Assembly (NCBI GenBank): GCA_017547885.1 | Contig: JAFYOP010000004.1 | Span: 537,096 to 601,095, forward strand | Reading direction: 5' to 3' | DNA length: 64,000 nt | DNA from: Clostridia bacterium | GTDB lineage: Bacteria; Bacillota; Clostridia; Christensenellales; CAG-138 | Shown here: positions 8,838 through 17,951 of the stretch, in pieces | How the letters are laid out: the number at the start of each line of letters is the position of its first letter | How positions within the stretch are numbered: position 1 is the first letter of the stretch | The notes under the pieces: model-generated | The model's database searches: none | The model's input: only the letters and a program-made list of their open reading frames with translations | Told to the model about the DNA's origin: nothing | Program-made: the position numbers and the translations under genes

Positions 8838-10106
8838 GTGAGCAGACTGATTTTTCATGTTGATGTGAACAGCGCCTTTTTATCGTGGGAGGCGGCAAGA
8901 CGGGTAAAGGAAGGCGGCGAGGATATTCGCCTTATCCCCTCCGCAATAGGCGGGGACAGGGAAAAGCGCACAGGCGTTATACTTGCAAAGTCCATCCCGG
9001 CAAAAAAGTTTGGCGTAAAGACGGGGGAGCCGGTGGGTATGGCTCTGCGCAAATGCCCCGAGCTGTTTCTTGCAAGGCCGGATTTTCGCCTGTATGAGGA
9101 AAGTTCACGGGCCTTTGTGGCCATATGCAGGGAGTACGCACCTGTAGTGGAGCAGGTCTCCATAGACGAGTGCTTTCTGGATATGAGCGGCACGGAGCGC
9201 ATCTATCCCGACCCCATGGATATCGCCCTTACCATAAAAAATACCATACGGGACAGGCTGGGCTTCACGGTAAACGTAGGCATAAGCGTCAATAAGCTCC
9301 TTGCAAAAATGGCCAGCGACTTTGAAAAGCCGGACAGGATACATACCCTTTTTCCCGAGGAAATGGCGCAAAAGATGTGGCCTTTGCCTGTGGGAGAGCT
9401 GTATACCGTAGGTGCGGCAACAGCGGAAAAGCTCAGGCGTAAGCACATAAATACCATCGGTGACCTTGCCGGAGCGGACGTAAACAGGATAAAGGCCATC
9501 CTGGGAGCAAAACCGGGACAGCACATACACGATTACGCCAACGGCATAGAAGATTCTCCCGTGCTTGCTGAGCCTGAGGAGGCCAAGGGATACAGCAACT
9601 CCACCACCATGTCAAAGGACGTGGTAACTCCCCAGAGCGCATACAGGATACTGCTGGCCCTCTCTGACAGCGTGGCGGCCCGCATGCGCATGGACGGCGC
9701 CAAGGCATACTGCGTTGCGGTCACCATCCGTGACAATACCTTTAAGACCCGCTCACATCAGCGCAGCATCAAGGAGGCCACCGATGTTACCAACGAGATA
9801 TACGCCCTGTGCAGGCAGCTTTTTGACGAGCTGTGGGATAAAAAGACCCCCCTGCGGCTGCTGGGCGTATCCCTTACCGACATAGACCGCACAGGGGGCA
9901 GCCAGCTTAGCTTTTTTGCAGACGAACAGAAGGAGCGCCAGCAAAGGCTGGACAGAGCGGCGGACGCCATACGGGGCAAATTCGGTTCCGGGGCCCTTAT
10001 GCGGGCCTCCACATATGACCCGGACATAAACGTGGGCAGAAAGCACAAGGCCCAGGCAGACCTGAAAAATACCAAAGCAATGCACAAAGAGCAGTACAAA
10101 AAATAA
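8838..10106 (+). CDS. dinB: DNA polymerase IV (Y-family)
   Basis: A 422-residue Y-family translesion polymerase. It starts with FHVDVNSAFLSWEA (metal-binding Asp in the first strand) and has the catalytic VSIDECFLDMSG motif near residue 100. A helix-hairpin-helix region (INTIGDLAGADVNRIKAILG) and a little-finger domain follow. A near-terminal QLSFF element resembles a beta-clamp-binding motif. A GTG start at 8838 is supported by AAAGGAGGC seven to eight bases upstream. The gene is monocistronic. No SOS box of the CGAAC-N4-GTTCG type was found in its 234-nt upstream region, unlike the UmuC cassette at 47.7 kb. Confidence 0.95.
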   Translation: MSRLIFHVDVNSAFLSWEAARRVKEGGEDIRLIPSAIGGDREKRTGVILAKSIPAKKFGVKTGEPVGMALRKCPELFLARPDFRLYEESSRAFVAICREYAPVVEQVSIDECFLDMSGTERIYPDPMDIALTIKNTIRDRLGFTVNVGISVNKLLAKMASDFEKPDRIHTLFPEEMAQKMWPLPVGELYTVGAATAEKLRRKHINTIGDLAGADVNRIKAILGAKPGQHIHDYANGIEDSPVLAEPEEAKGYSNSTTMSKDVVTPQSAYRILLALSDSVAARMRMDGAKAYCVAVTIRDNTFKTRSHQRSIKEATDVTNEIYALCRQLFDELWDKKTPLRLLGVSLTDIDRTGGSQLSFFADEQKERQQRLDRAADAIRGKFGSGALMRASTYDPDINVGRKHKAQADLKNTKAMHKEQYKK

Positions 10107-10164
10107 TACGTATAAAAAAGCGCCTCAAAACTACCAAAGTCTGTCAAAAAATTTCCGAAAAAAG

Positions 10165-10188
10165 TTGACAAATACCGGAGTATATAAT
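10165..10188 (+). promoter_or_regulatory. Promoter-like elements of surface unit 2 with a short spacer
   Basis: TTGACA (10165-10170) and TATAAT (10183-10188) occupy the same place as the promoter of unit 1, but the spacer is only 12 nt instead of 17. This should weaken or abolish sigma-A recognition unless another -35 is used. Confidence 0.45.
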
Positions 10189-10199
10189 CAACATAACGT

Positions 10200-10390
10200 A
10201 TTATATGCGTATTATATTTGTGGAAGGAAATGACAGCGCTGTGTATGCCGTGCATATGATAATGGCAGATAGGCAAAGGGGCGGGCAGGATAGCTTCTGC
10301 TCTGTTTGTACTGTAATGGCTTCCATCACCCACAGGATAACTATACACCGCGCAGTATAATACATTGCACGGTGTATTTGTTATACAAAA
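10200..10390 (+). ncRNA. Candidate structured leader (attenuator/riboswitch-like), copy 2
   Basis: Homologous to the leader at 5479-5660, with compensating changes in the helices. A TGCC/GGCA hairpin follows the shared GACAGC-CTGTGTATGCCG block, and a GGCAG/CTGCT hairpin follows the GGCAGGATA block. The terminator-like stem is ATACACCG (10343-10350) with CGGTGTAT (10370-10377), a perfect 8 bp. The upstream GTGTAT (10241-10246) can again pair with ATACAC (10343-10348) and so compete with that stem. The 3' U tract is weaker here (ATTTG). Confidence 0.52.
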
Positions 10391-10421
10391 ATATTATTTT
10401 AGGAAAGGATTCTCACTTGCA

Positions 10422-12052
10422 ATGAAGAAACTTTTAACCTTTATCCTGGTACTGACAATGGTGATGTCAGTGTCCGGCATAGCGTATGCAGTGGCAACTG
10501 AAACCGATCTGCAGACAGCAATAACTAATGCCGCTGACGGTGTGAAAACTGAAATCGTCCTTACGGGGATGTAACTGTCAGCGACGGTAGCAGCATTACC
10601 ATACCTGCTGGCAAGGTTATTGTTATTGACCTTGCAGGTTATACAATCACCGGTAAAGACACTGCTACTGGTAGTTTCGGTTTGATTAATATCGGTCTCG
10701 GTGCTGACCTTACCATAAAAGACAGCATCGGTGGCGGTAAAATTACCTTGACTGCTGAGATTGATCGTGATTGGAACGCATACTCTTCTGTTGTATCTAA
10801 TCAGCGGGGTAAACTGACTGTTGAGGGAGGAACTATCGAACATCTGGGCGGCACCGACATGGCCTACGGTATCGATAACCTGACTAACGGAAAAGATACT
10901 TATGCCGAAACCGTCATAAACGGCGGTACCGTCAAGTCTACCTATCGTGCCATTCGTCAGTTCTTGAATGGAGCCGGTACAGCTCAGAATATCCTGACCG
11001 TCAACGGTGGTACAATTGAGGGCGCTAACAAGTCCATCTGGATGCAGGATCCTAGCGCAAATGCTAATACCGGAACCCTGACTGTTAGTGAGGATGCGAC
11101 TCTGAAGGGTGACGTATACTTATTTGTTACCGCAGGTTCTGCCGAGTGGCCTGTAAGTGTAAGTATTGATGCGGATGCCCTTGACGGCGAATCTACGGTT
11201 GTTACTGGTAATGTTCCTGATGGCTCTCAGGTTAAGGAAACCGAAGGATACTGGGGTATCGTAGACGATGACTCTGTTTCTGTAACCAAGGGTATGGGTT
11301 ATCCCACTGTCGATGAAGCCATAGATGCGGCTGAAGCTGGCGACACCATCACTCTGTTGGCTGACGCAGACGTAAGCAGTGTTAATACTACCAAGAACTT
11401 GACCATCGTTGACGAAAACGGCGTTAAATATTCTTTGATGAATGGCTATAAGGTTTATCCTTCTGAACTGAACTTCGACAGTGAGCAGGCGGGTTATTCC
11501 GGCGTTGCCGCTCAGACCGTTACTATAGAAGGAGTAGGTACAAAGCCTACTGTTACTGTTAACAGCAGTGATTATGTTATTGGCGAGGTACAGGGCGATA
11601 ACGGCAAGTATACCTTTACCGTACAGCCCAAGGATGGGCTTTCCGCAGGTAATCACGATGCCAGCCTTACTGTAACCATAGATCAGGCCAGTCCTTCTGC
11701 TGATCTCAATGTTGGAACTATTGAAGCAAAATTCACTGTTACTGCCAAGCCCTCCTCCGGTTCCAGCATCAGCGTCACCTACAACGGCGGCAACAGCTTC
11801 AGCACTTCCAAGTCTGATGTGCCCACCTCCGTTGAGATCGACGGCGTGCCCGTAACCTTCAACGGCAACGGCAGCAACTTTACCGTAGGCTGCATCAACC
11901 CCGGCGCTAAGTGGATAAAGGTAAGCTGGAACAGCACCACCGTTACCACTAACTTTACCCCCGACGGCCTTGTTGAGTGCGCCAACATTGGTATCCCCAA
12001 GACCGGCGATATGCCCATCTGGGCAGCTGTAGCCGCATTCTTCGGCTTCTAA
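10422..12052 (+). CDS. Beta-helix surface protein 2 with IPKTGD motif; -1 frameshift near codon 49
   Basis: The gene starts at ATG 10422 with a clear signal peptide (MKKLLTFILVLTMVMSVSG). The frame runs to a stop at 10572-10574, while the homologous frame resumes from about 10568 (GDVTVSDGSSITIPAG) to 12052. One missing G in the GGGG run near 10564-10567 explains the break. The intact product would have beta-helix repeats (NGGTV, NGGTIEG), an Ig-like middle domain (LNFDSEQAGY), the C-terminal module shared with the paralogs, and the ending IPKTGDMPIWAAVAAFFGF. It is either a recent pseudogene, a phase-variable gene or an assembly indel. Confidence 0.75.
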
Positions 12053-12080
12053 ACAATACTAAGTAAAGGCGGCTTTGACC

Positions 12081-12257
12081 ATGTTTAAGATCAAATCCGG
12101 ACAGGAGCTTGTAACCAAGTCCATACGCATGCCGGAAGACATGGCGGTGGAAATGGATAACCTTGCGAAGGAATAAAATGTATCCTTCAGCTCATTGGTG
12201 CTGCAGTGCCTCCGCTACGCCCTGGATAACATGGACGCCGAGGGTGGCATGGATTAA
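12081..12257 (+). pseudogene. Disrupted ribbon-helix-helix gene, second copy
   Basis: This aligns along its length with the RHH protein at 7334-7528 (TKSIRMPEDMAVEMDNLAKE versus TKSMRMPKSLAQKMDGLAEE). The codon that is TAC (Tyr) in the intact copy is TAA here at 12174-12176, cutting the protein after 31 residues, before helix B. The downstream part (NVSFSSLVLQCLRYALDNM) is preserved in frame, so the lesion looks recent. Confidence 0.8.
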
Positions 12258-12280
12258 GCGGCAGCCGCAAAAAACGCAGC

Positions 12281-12310
12281 AAAGGACGGGAAATTTCCCG
12301 TCCTTTTTGT
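12281..12310 (+). terminator. Rho-independent terminator of surface unit 2
   Basis: An inverted repeat AAAGGACGGGAAA / TTTCCCGTCCTTT is followed by a T tract (TCCTTTTTG). Confidence 0.82.
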
Positions 12311-12526
12311 ATGCAGGCGTGATACAGGGCGTATACAGAAATTCATTCGAAAAATGAAGCCGGATATCATCTGCATCTGTCAGATGGATTCTTTAGCTGG
12401 ATCCCACCAAGCCTGTGGACGAGGATACATTTACTGTAGCCACACCTGTTGATGCCTGTGCTGATGCTGCTTGGAGCAGCGGCGATAAGGCGCAGGAGAT
12501 AATTCAAATAATATGTAAAAGAAAAG

Positions 12527-12551
12527 AGGGCGCTGATGAAGTCAGCGCCCT
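12527..12551 (-). terminator. Terminator of the leftward acyltransferase gene
   Basis: A 10-bp stem (AGGGCGCTGA / TCAGCGCCCT). On the minus strand it is followed by CTTTTCTTTTAC. A paralogous stem sits in the same position behind the second acyltransferase copy near 45.87 kb. Confidence 0.6.
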
Positions 12552-12573
12552 TTGTGTTTGGCTGAATAATGCA

Positions 12574-13272
12574 TTACACGCTTGCATAGTCCCGGTTAAG
12601 CTGATTGAGGCGGTCACGGAAGAAGTTTGCTATCATGTCATCGGAGCAAACTCCCTGCTTGTGAAGCTCTCTTAAATATACGGGGCGGCCTATCACCATG
12701 CGGTTGCGTTTGCCGTTGTAGTACACGGGGCAGATGGGCACTTCGCATCCTGTGTTGTGCTGAAACCGTCTTGCCAGAAGAACAAAGCCGCGGTGAAATC
12801 GGTCTATGTTTTCGCAGTATCCTACATCCTCTGAGTTTTCGGGGAAGATGAGCACGTTTTTGCCGTTTTGCATGGCCTGAATACTGTGCTTGATGGTGGT
12901 GCTCAGGCGGAGATCTTTATAGGTTGGAATAAGCTCCGCGCCCCGATACAGCATCTTTGAAATAACGCAGAAGGGAGTGGCTATAAGAAAGGACTTAAGG
13001 GGGCTGAACCCCTGCTTTTTCTTGTAAAAAACATGGTATAAATAATTCCAGCGCTCTGAGATATTCCCGCACATTTCGTGTGTGCCCCAGGGAACAAAAC
13101 GATAGGGGAAGAAAAGCTCATAAGTAAAAGGGCCGTTTGCAGCGGCATGGTTTGCAACGTAAATCGTAGGCTGGTTGCCTGTGCTTTCAAGCTGGATTAT
13201 GGCGGGTTTTTTCTTAAACAGGCGAAGAAGTGCTTTTAAACTGTCGAGAATAGGATGCTTGGTATGCTCCAT
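12574..13272 (-). CDS. PlsC-like acyltransferase, atypical (copy 1)
   Basis: A 232-residue protein of the lysophosphatidic acid acyltransferase superfamily. The catalytic region reads YVANHAAANGPF, where the canonical HX4D is replaced by His42-X3-Asn46. The second conserved block reads LIFPENSEDVGY in place of FPEG, and the third is CPVYYNGKRNRMVIGRPV. With the acidic partner of the catalytic histidine changed, activity is not assured. No transmembrane anchor is obvious. It is convergent with the second surface unit. A close paralog (45902-46606) is in turn convergent with the third surface protein, and the upstream noncoding DNA of the two copies also aligns. Confidence 0.85.
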   Translation of the reverse strand: MEHTKHPILDSLKALLRLFKKKPAIIQLESTGNQPTIYVANHAAANGPFTYELFFPYRFVPWGTHEMCGNISERWNYLYHVFYKKKQGFSPLKSFLIATPFCVISKMLYRGAELIPTYKDLRLSTTIKHSIQAMQNGKNVLIFPENSEDVGYCENIDRFHRGFVLLARRFQHNTGCEVPICPVYYNGKRNRMVIGRPVYLRELHKQGVCSDDMIANFFRDRLNQLNRDYASV

Positions 13273-13505
13273 AGGCAGTCACCTCATAATATATAATTTG
13301 TATATTTGAATTGTAACATCAAAATGTAATAATATCCAGCATTTTATTTCAAAAAATTGAACTTTTTTGATGGCCATGAACTAATGGATTTTTTAATGGC
13401 TATATTTCGGGTAGGGAAGACAGCAGTTGCAGTTTCAAGAGAAATTTATATTTAGTCTATATGAAAAGTAAAGTTATAATTGTAATTATTTAGTTATGAT
13501 AATGA

Positions 13506-13540
13506 AAGCGCTTCCTCACTTTAAGAGAGAGGAAGCACTT
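13506..13540 (-). terminator. Terminator of the kdgK operon
   Basis: A 10-bp stem with one wobble (GTGCTTCCTC / GAGGAAGCGC on the minus strand) is followed by TTTCATTAT, just beyond the kdgK stop. Confidence 0.6.
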
Positions 13541-13600
13541 TAAGGTTATTGGTTATTCAATTAATTATGCCCTATAGATTGAATATGAATAGGTGACGCA

Positions 13601-14626
13601 TCAACGCTGTACACGCCCGGTACCGTCACCGCCCATAAGCTTTTTCACATCTTCGGCAGTTACTCTGTTGAAATCGCCTGAGATAGAGTGCTTAAGGCAG
13701 CTGGCTGCAGTAGCAAACTCAAGAGCGGCTTGCTTGTTTTCAAGGTTATTGAGGCCGTATATAAGTCCGCCAGCAAAGGAATCGCCGCCACCCACACGGT
13801 CAACTATATTGCGTATCTCATATTTTTTAGATACGTAGAAATCAGTACCATCATTTAAGCATGCAGCCCAATCGTTCCAGTCAGCACTATGGCTCTCGCG
13901 TAAGGTAATAGCAATCATCTTCATATTTGGGTAAGTGTCAAGCACTTTACTGCCGAGGACGCGATATTTTTCTCTGTCCAGAGTACCGCTTTCTACCACT
14001 ACGTCTGTTGTAATGCCAAGAGACTTTTGAACATCCTCTTCGTTTGCTATTGCAATATCCACATACTGAGCCAGCTCACACATTACTTCAGAGGCTTTTT
14101 TGCCGTACTTCCAGAGATTTTTGCGATAGTTCAAATCGCAGGAAACAGTGATGCCGCGTTTTTTTGCCTCTTTTACACTCTGGAGAGATAGCTCCATACA
14201 GCTTTGGGATATGGCTGGAGTAATACCGGTAATGTGGAACCAGTCTATACCTTCAAAGGCTTTTTCCCAGTCTATGTCTCCACATTTTGCCAGAGAGATG
14301 GCAGAATATGCTCTATCGTAAATTACCTTGCTGGGCAGCTGATTGGCTCCGGCCTCCAGATAGTATATGCCCATTCGTCCATCACCCCAGAGTATGCGTT
14401 CGGTATCCACGCCAAAGGAGGCAAGCTGTGCTTTGCATGCCTTAGCTATAGCGTTATCGGGCAAGACAGTAAGAAAAGAAACATCCTGCCCATAGTTTGC
14501 CAGAGATACGGCTACATTTGCTTCGCCTCCGCCAAAAGTAGCTTCCAGACAGGGACTTTGAAAAAAACGTTCTGTTCCGGGAGCTTTAAGACGCAGCATT
14601 ATCTCTCCGAAAGTTAAGTATTTCAT
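13601..14626 (-). CDS. kdgK: 2-keto-3-deoxygluconate kinase (PfkB family)
   Basis: A 341-residue PfkB-family sugar kinase. The N-terminus FGEIMLRL and the [16 protein letters not shown] motif are typical of KdgK. The C-terminal signature [16 protein letters not shown] holds the anion hole and the catalytic Asp. It phosphorylates KDG to KDPG in the cytoplasm. It is the last gene of a leftward operon of four. The upstream neighbour encodes the KDPG aldolase that splits its product, which strongly supports the KDG assignment over other PfkB sugars. Confidence 0.92.
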   Translation of the reverse strand: MKYLTFGEIMLRLKAPGTERFFQSPCLEATFGGGEANVAVSLANYGQDVSFLTVLPDNAIAKACKAQLASFGVDTERILWGDGRMGIYYLEAGANQLPSKVIYDRAYSAISLAKCGDIDWEKAFEGIDWFHITGITPAISQSCMELSLQSVKEAKKRGITVSCDLNYRKNLWKYGKKASEVMCELAQYVDIAIANEEDVQKSLGITTDVVVESGTLDREKYRVLGSKVLDTYPNMKMIAITLRESHSADWNDWAACLNDGTDFYVSKKYEIRNIVDRVGGGDSFAGGLIYGLNNLENKQAALEFATAASCLKHSISGDFNRVTAEDVKKLMGGDGTGRVQR

Positions 14627-14637
14627 ATTTGTTCTCC

Positions 14638-15594
14638 TTATTTTTGCAGCAGATGTACAGCAAAACCACCAAATTCGTCTTTGAGGTATATTGCTATCAT
14701 GCGGTCGTTTTTATATTTTGCGGTATCGGGAAGATTGGTGAACCCTCTTTTTTCCAGTTCTGCAACAGCAGCCTGTATGGAGTTGGTACGTATGGCAATA
14801 TGGCCATGCTCACCGAGGAATACAGACTTGATTACTTCTATGGAGGAGGTGGAAAAGATTGAAGAGCTGCCTGATTTTGCTTCAAAACCAAAGGCTTGGC
14901 AAAACTTTTCGCATATTTCATCGGCCTGCGAGGCATCCTGACAGTTAATGCCTATATGGGCTACCTCAAAGCCCAACATGGATGCCTTGGCCTGACGGCT
15001 GAGCTGTGTTATCCTGTCAAAATTGCCGGCGGCTATATCCTCCTTGCTGCAGACCCAACTGCCGCCTATGGCATGTACATAGGGAGCAGCGATATAATCA
15101 CCAATATTTTGTGCGTTTACTCCTCCTGTGGGTATGAATTTAATTCCGCCAAATGGGCCGGAGAGGGCCTTCATAGCGGCTAATCCACCGTATATTCCAG
15201 CAGGGAAGAACTTGAGTACTTTGAGTCCGAGCCTCAGTGCAGCGGTAATTTCGGTGGGAGTAACACAACCGGGAATTACAGGAATGCTGTTTTCCACACA
15301 CCAGCTTACTACATCATAATCAAAGCCGGGGCTTACAATAAATCTGGCACCACAATTTACTGCGGTTTTGCACTGGTCTAAAGTTATTATGGTACCTGCT
15401 CCTACTAATACATCGGGACAGTTATCCGTGATAAGCTGTATGGATTCTGCGGCAGCATCTGTTCGGAATGTAACTTCCATTATATCTATACCGCCGGCCA
15501 GAAGTGCGTTTGCGGTAGGAACAGCGTTCTCAGCCTTGTCCAATACTGCTACAGGCACAATGCCGCAGCGACTCAGTCTATCCATCATATCCAT
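14638..15594 (-). CDS. KDPG aldolase with C-terminal VOC (glyoxalase-like) domain
   Basis: A 318-residue fusion. Residues 1-205 form a KDPG/KHG aldolase barrel: [20 protein letters not shown] with the catalytic Glu, VGAGTI, and KFFPAG with the Schiff-base Lys. Residues 215-318 are a VOC-fold domain ([16 protein letters not shown] ... [13 protein letters not shown]) that ends in [11 protein letters not shown] longer in-frame extension exists, but ATG at 15594 has AAAGGAG eight bases upstream and avoids overlap with the previous gene. The product cleaves KDPG to pyruvate and glyceraldehyde-3-phosphate. The VOC part may bind a metal or sugar acid; its role is unknown. Confidence 0.9.
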   Translation of the reverse strand: MDMMDRLSRCGIVPVAVLDKAENAVPTANALLAGGIDIMEVTFRTDAAAESIQLITDNCPDVLVGAGTIITLDQCKTAVNCGARFIVSPGFDYDVVSWCVENSIPVIPGCVTPTEITAALRLGLKVLKFFPAGIYGGLAAMKALSGPFGGIKFIPTGGVNAQNIGDYIAAPYVHAIGGSWVCSKEDIAAGNFDRITQLSRQAKASMLGFEVAHIGINCQDASQADEICEKFCQAFGFEAKSGSSSIFSTSSIEVIKSVFLGEHGHIAIRTNSIQAAVAELEKRGFTNLPDTAKYKNDRMIAIYLKDEFGGFAVHLLQK

Positions 15595-15610
15595 GAGAAT
15601 ATCTCCTTTC

Positions 15611-16666
15611 TCAGCATATCCAAGGCAGGGAAACGCCACAGTCTGCGGAAAGCTCCTCAAGAGAATCTGCTACAGCATCTGGAAGCTGTAGTACGTCGGG
15701 AGAAGCGTTGTACTTTTCCCATTCGATCTCACCGGGAACAAATATGCGCTGTGCATTCTTTGCTTTATCTGTATTATGGAGGGCGGAGATAAAGCGTTCT
15801 GAGCGAGATATGAAGTTTTCCTTGCCTGCAAACTTATCTACATCCACCACAATAAAGGTATTGGATACATTATTGGGTTTTTCAGGATCAAAGCACCAGG
15901 ATGTAATTTCCCCAAGGCTGCTTATACAGCCGCCGGACAGTGCGCCGGTGAGCAGTTCTACCAATACTGCCAAACCATATCCCTTATGAGCTGCCATAGG
16001 CTGCATAGCTCCTTCTTCAGGATAATGAGAGGGATCTGTTGTGGGTAAGCCGTCTTTGTCTACTATCCAGGAATCTGGTATGGAACGACCGTCCCTGCGG
16101 GCTTGTATAACCTTAAGGGAGGCAACATTGCTCATGGCGATATCCAGAAAACAGCTGGGCATGCTTTCAAGAGGGGAGGCATAGGAAAGAGGATTGTTGC
16201 CAAGTATCATTCCACGTGCGCCGGGTATGGTCATATTGGGGTCAACGTTACTCATTACTATACCAAGCATCCCTGCTTTTGCCGCCATGTTTGAGTAAGC
16301 TCCAGCAGCACCAAAGTGAGTGCCGTTTTTCACAGTGACAAGAGCAATACCGCATTCGGATGCTTTCTTTATAGCGATTTCCATTGCCATGTGTGAAGAA
16401 ATCATTCCCATGCAGCTGTTAGCATTAATGAGTGCATAGGCTGGGCCTTCTTTTTCTATTTCGGGCCGGGCTGTAAGGCTCATACCTCCTGCGCGCGCTT
16501 TTTTGATATAGCCAAAGAGATTTTTTGTTCCATGGGAGTTTATACCCAGAGCATCTGTCTCAGTGAGAACGCGAGCAGTGATGGCAGCGTCAGAGGGGAG
16601 CATCCCTGCTGCTTCCAGAGATTTGGCACAAAAAGATATGAGTTCGCTTTTTTCTATTGTTCGCAT
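15611..16666 (-). CDS. Ldh family (malate/L-lactate-type) NAD(P)-dependent oxidoreductase
   Basis: A 351-residue enzyme of the YlbC/AllD/ComC family, a fold distinct from the classical Rossmann lactate dehydrogenases. Visible marks are TDALGINSHGTKNL with the catalytic His, the KNGTHFGAAGAY block, NNPLSYASP, and AHKGYGLAVLVELLTGALSG near the C-terminus. The family reduces or oxidises 2-keto/2-hydroxy acids, including ureidoglycolate, malate and 2,3-diketogulonate. The setting between a KDPG aldolase and a UxuB-like SDR suggests a sugar-acid substrate. The gene is 17 nt upstream of the aldolase in the same operon. Confidence 0.87.
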   Translation of the reverse strand: MRTIEKSELISFCAKSLEAAGMLPSDAAITARVLTETDALGINSHGTKNLFGYIKKARAGGMSLTARPEIEKEGPAYALINANSCMGMISSHMAMEIAIKKASECGIALVTVKNGTHFGAAGAYSNMAAKAGMLGIVMSNVDPNMTIPGARGMILGNNPLSYASPLESMPSCFLDIAMSNVASLKVIQARRDGRSIPDSWIVDKDGLPTTDPSHYPEEGAMQPMAAHKGYGLAVLVELLTGALSGGCISSLGEITSWCFDPEKPNNVSNTFIVVDVDKFAGKENFISRSERFISALHNTDKAKNAQRIFVPGEIEWEKYNASPDVLQLPDAVADSLEELSADCGVSLPWIC

Positions 16667-16701
16667 AAAAATCCTCCTGTTATGTAACGGTGATAAATGA
16701 A

Positions 16702-17520
16702 TCAGACTCCGCTGAAAGCGTTAAAACCTCCATCGATGGGCAGTACTACTCCGGTAATAAACTTAGCAGCATCTGAACAAAGGAATATGACGCCGCCCGC
16801 CAGTTCGGACGGCTCTCCATAGCGTCCCATAGGTGTGTTTGTTATTATTGATTTGCCACGGGCGGTATCAGTGCCGTCCTCATTCTTTAGAAGATAGTGA
16901 TTTTGCGCTGTGAGCAGAAAACCGGGAGCGATGGCGTTTACTCTGATATTAGTAGAATATTCCTGAGCAAAATGCACCGCTGCCCACTCGGTAAAGTTTG
17001 CAACAGCCGATTTTGCAGAGCTATAGGCAAGAGTTTTGGTAAGCGGACGAAAACTGGACATGGAGGCTATATTGATTATGCAGCCACTGTCCTGATCAGC
17101 CATATATTTTCCAAATACCTGAGAGGGTATGATGGATCCCAAACAGTTCAAATCAAACACAAATCGTATGGATTCGGCGGGAAGGTCGAAGAAACTGCTG
17201 TCAGGTCCTGTAGTAGCCATAGGATGATTACCGCCGGCACCATTTATTAGGATGTCTATCCTGCCATAGGTGTCTATGACACTTTGGGCAGCAGCCAAAG
17301 TGCTTTCTCTGTCCAATACATTACAGCTAAGAGCGATAGCCTGGCCGCCTGCCTTGATTATAGCATCACAGGTTTGCTGTGCTTTTTCCAAAGACAGATC
17401 CAAAACGGCTACGCGGGCACCTTGTTTTGCCATTTCTGTAGCGAGGGTACCGCAGATAACACCGCCACCCCCTGTAATTACAGCAATTTTTCCATTAATA
17501 TCACACAGGTTTTTTGTCAT
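16702..17520 (-). CDS. SDR family oxidoreductase, UxuB/YjmF-like (sugar-acid reductase)
   Basis: A 272-residue short-chain dehydrogenase. It has the nucleotide-binding TGGGGVICGTLA near residue 16, NGAGGNHP near residue 91, catalytic Ser with YSSAK (Tyr-X3-Lys), and the PMGRYGEPSELAG block. The NGAGGNHPxATT signature and length match the SDR-type D-fructuronate/mannonate oxidoreductases (YjmF) found in hexuronate gene clusters. It is the first gene of the leftward operon, with AAGGTGA before the ATG. No UxuA-type dehydratase is in the window, so KDG would have to arise from another reaction or from a gene elsewhere. Confidence 0.85.
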   Translation of the reverse strand: MTKNLCDINGKIAVITGGGGVICGTLATEMAKQGARVAVLDLSLEKAQQTCDAIIKAGGQAIALSCNVLDRESTLAAAQSVIDTYGRIDILINGAGGNHPMATTGPDSSFFDLPAESIRFVFDLNCLGSIIPSQVFGKYMADQDSGCIINIASMSSFRPLTKTLAYSSAKSAVANFTEWAAVHFAQEYSTNIRVNAIAPGFLLTAQNHYLLKNEDGTDTARGKSIITNTPMGRYGEPSELAGGVIFLCSDAAKFITGVVLPIDGGFNAFSGV

Positions 17521-17951
17521 TTGATCGTCACCTTTCTTATTAATTCTTTTATATTTAAGACATAAACGGTACTTTTGATAGCATAGGAGAGGGACAAAGC
17601 ATTAAATAATGCAGGAAGAAATTAAAAATCCTTTTCGTATAGAAACAGAATATTGTAAGGATTGCATGGCTTATGGAGGCGAGGGGAACTCAGGGTTGAC
17701 TTTTCATATACAACACCATAAAATGAAATTTATAGAGCTGTTTTCTCATAAAAAAGGGAACTCTTATGCAACGTATTATATTCAGTGAGAAATGATAAGT
17801 CAACTGTTTCTGAATATTTACTGCAAATTTTCTGAATGTTTTACCGTGAAACCCATATTGCATATATCGTACAATATATAGAAGTGGCGCGGGGAGCTTG
17901 GGTAATACGTGTATTTCCATAATAAGCAAATGCTGCAGAAAAGAGGTATCA
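17521..17951. promoter_or_regulatory. Divergent control region between the SDR operon and the LacI-family gene
   Basis: A 431-nt AT-rich region that must hold the leftward promoter and the promoter of the regulator. I could not assign a convincing LacI-type palindrome or unambiguous -35/-10 boxes by eye. Confidence 0.4.

Larger units (their letters stand above)
12258..12573. other. Intergenic stretch between surface unit 2 and the acyltransferase
   Basis: It holds the unit 2 terminator at 12281-12310 and the acyltransferase terminator at 12527-12551. Between them, about 12403-12525 reads as an open stretch (DPTKPVDEDTFTVATPVD) without a start or ribosome-binding site. I do not recognise it; it may be a gene remnant. 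Confidence 0.4.
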
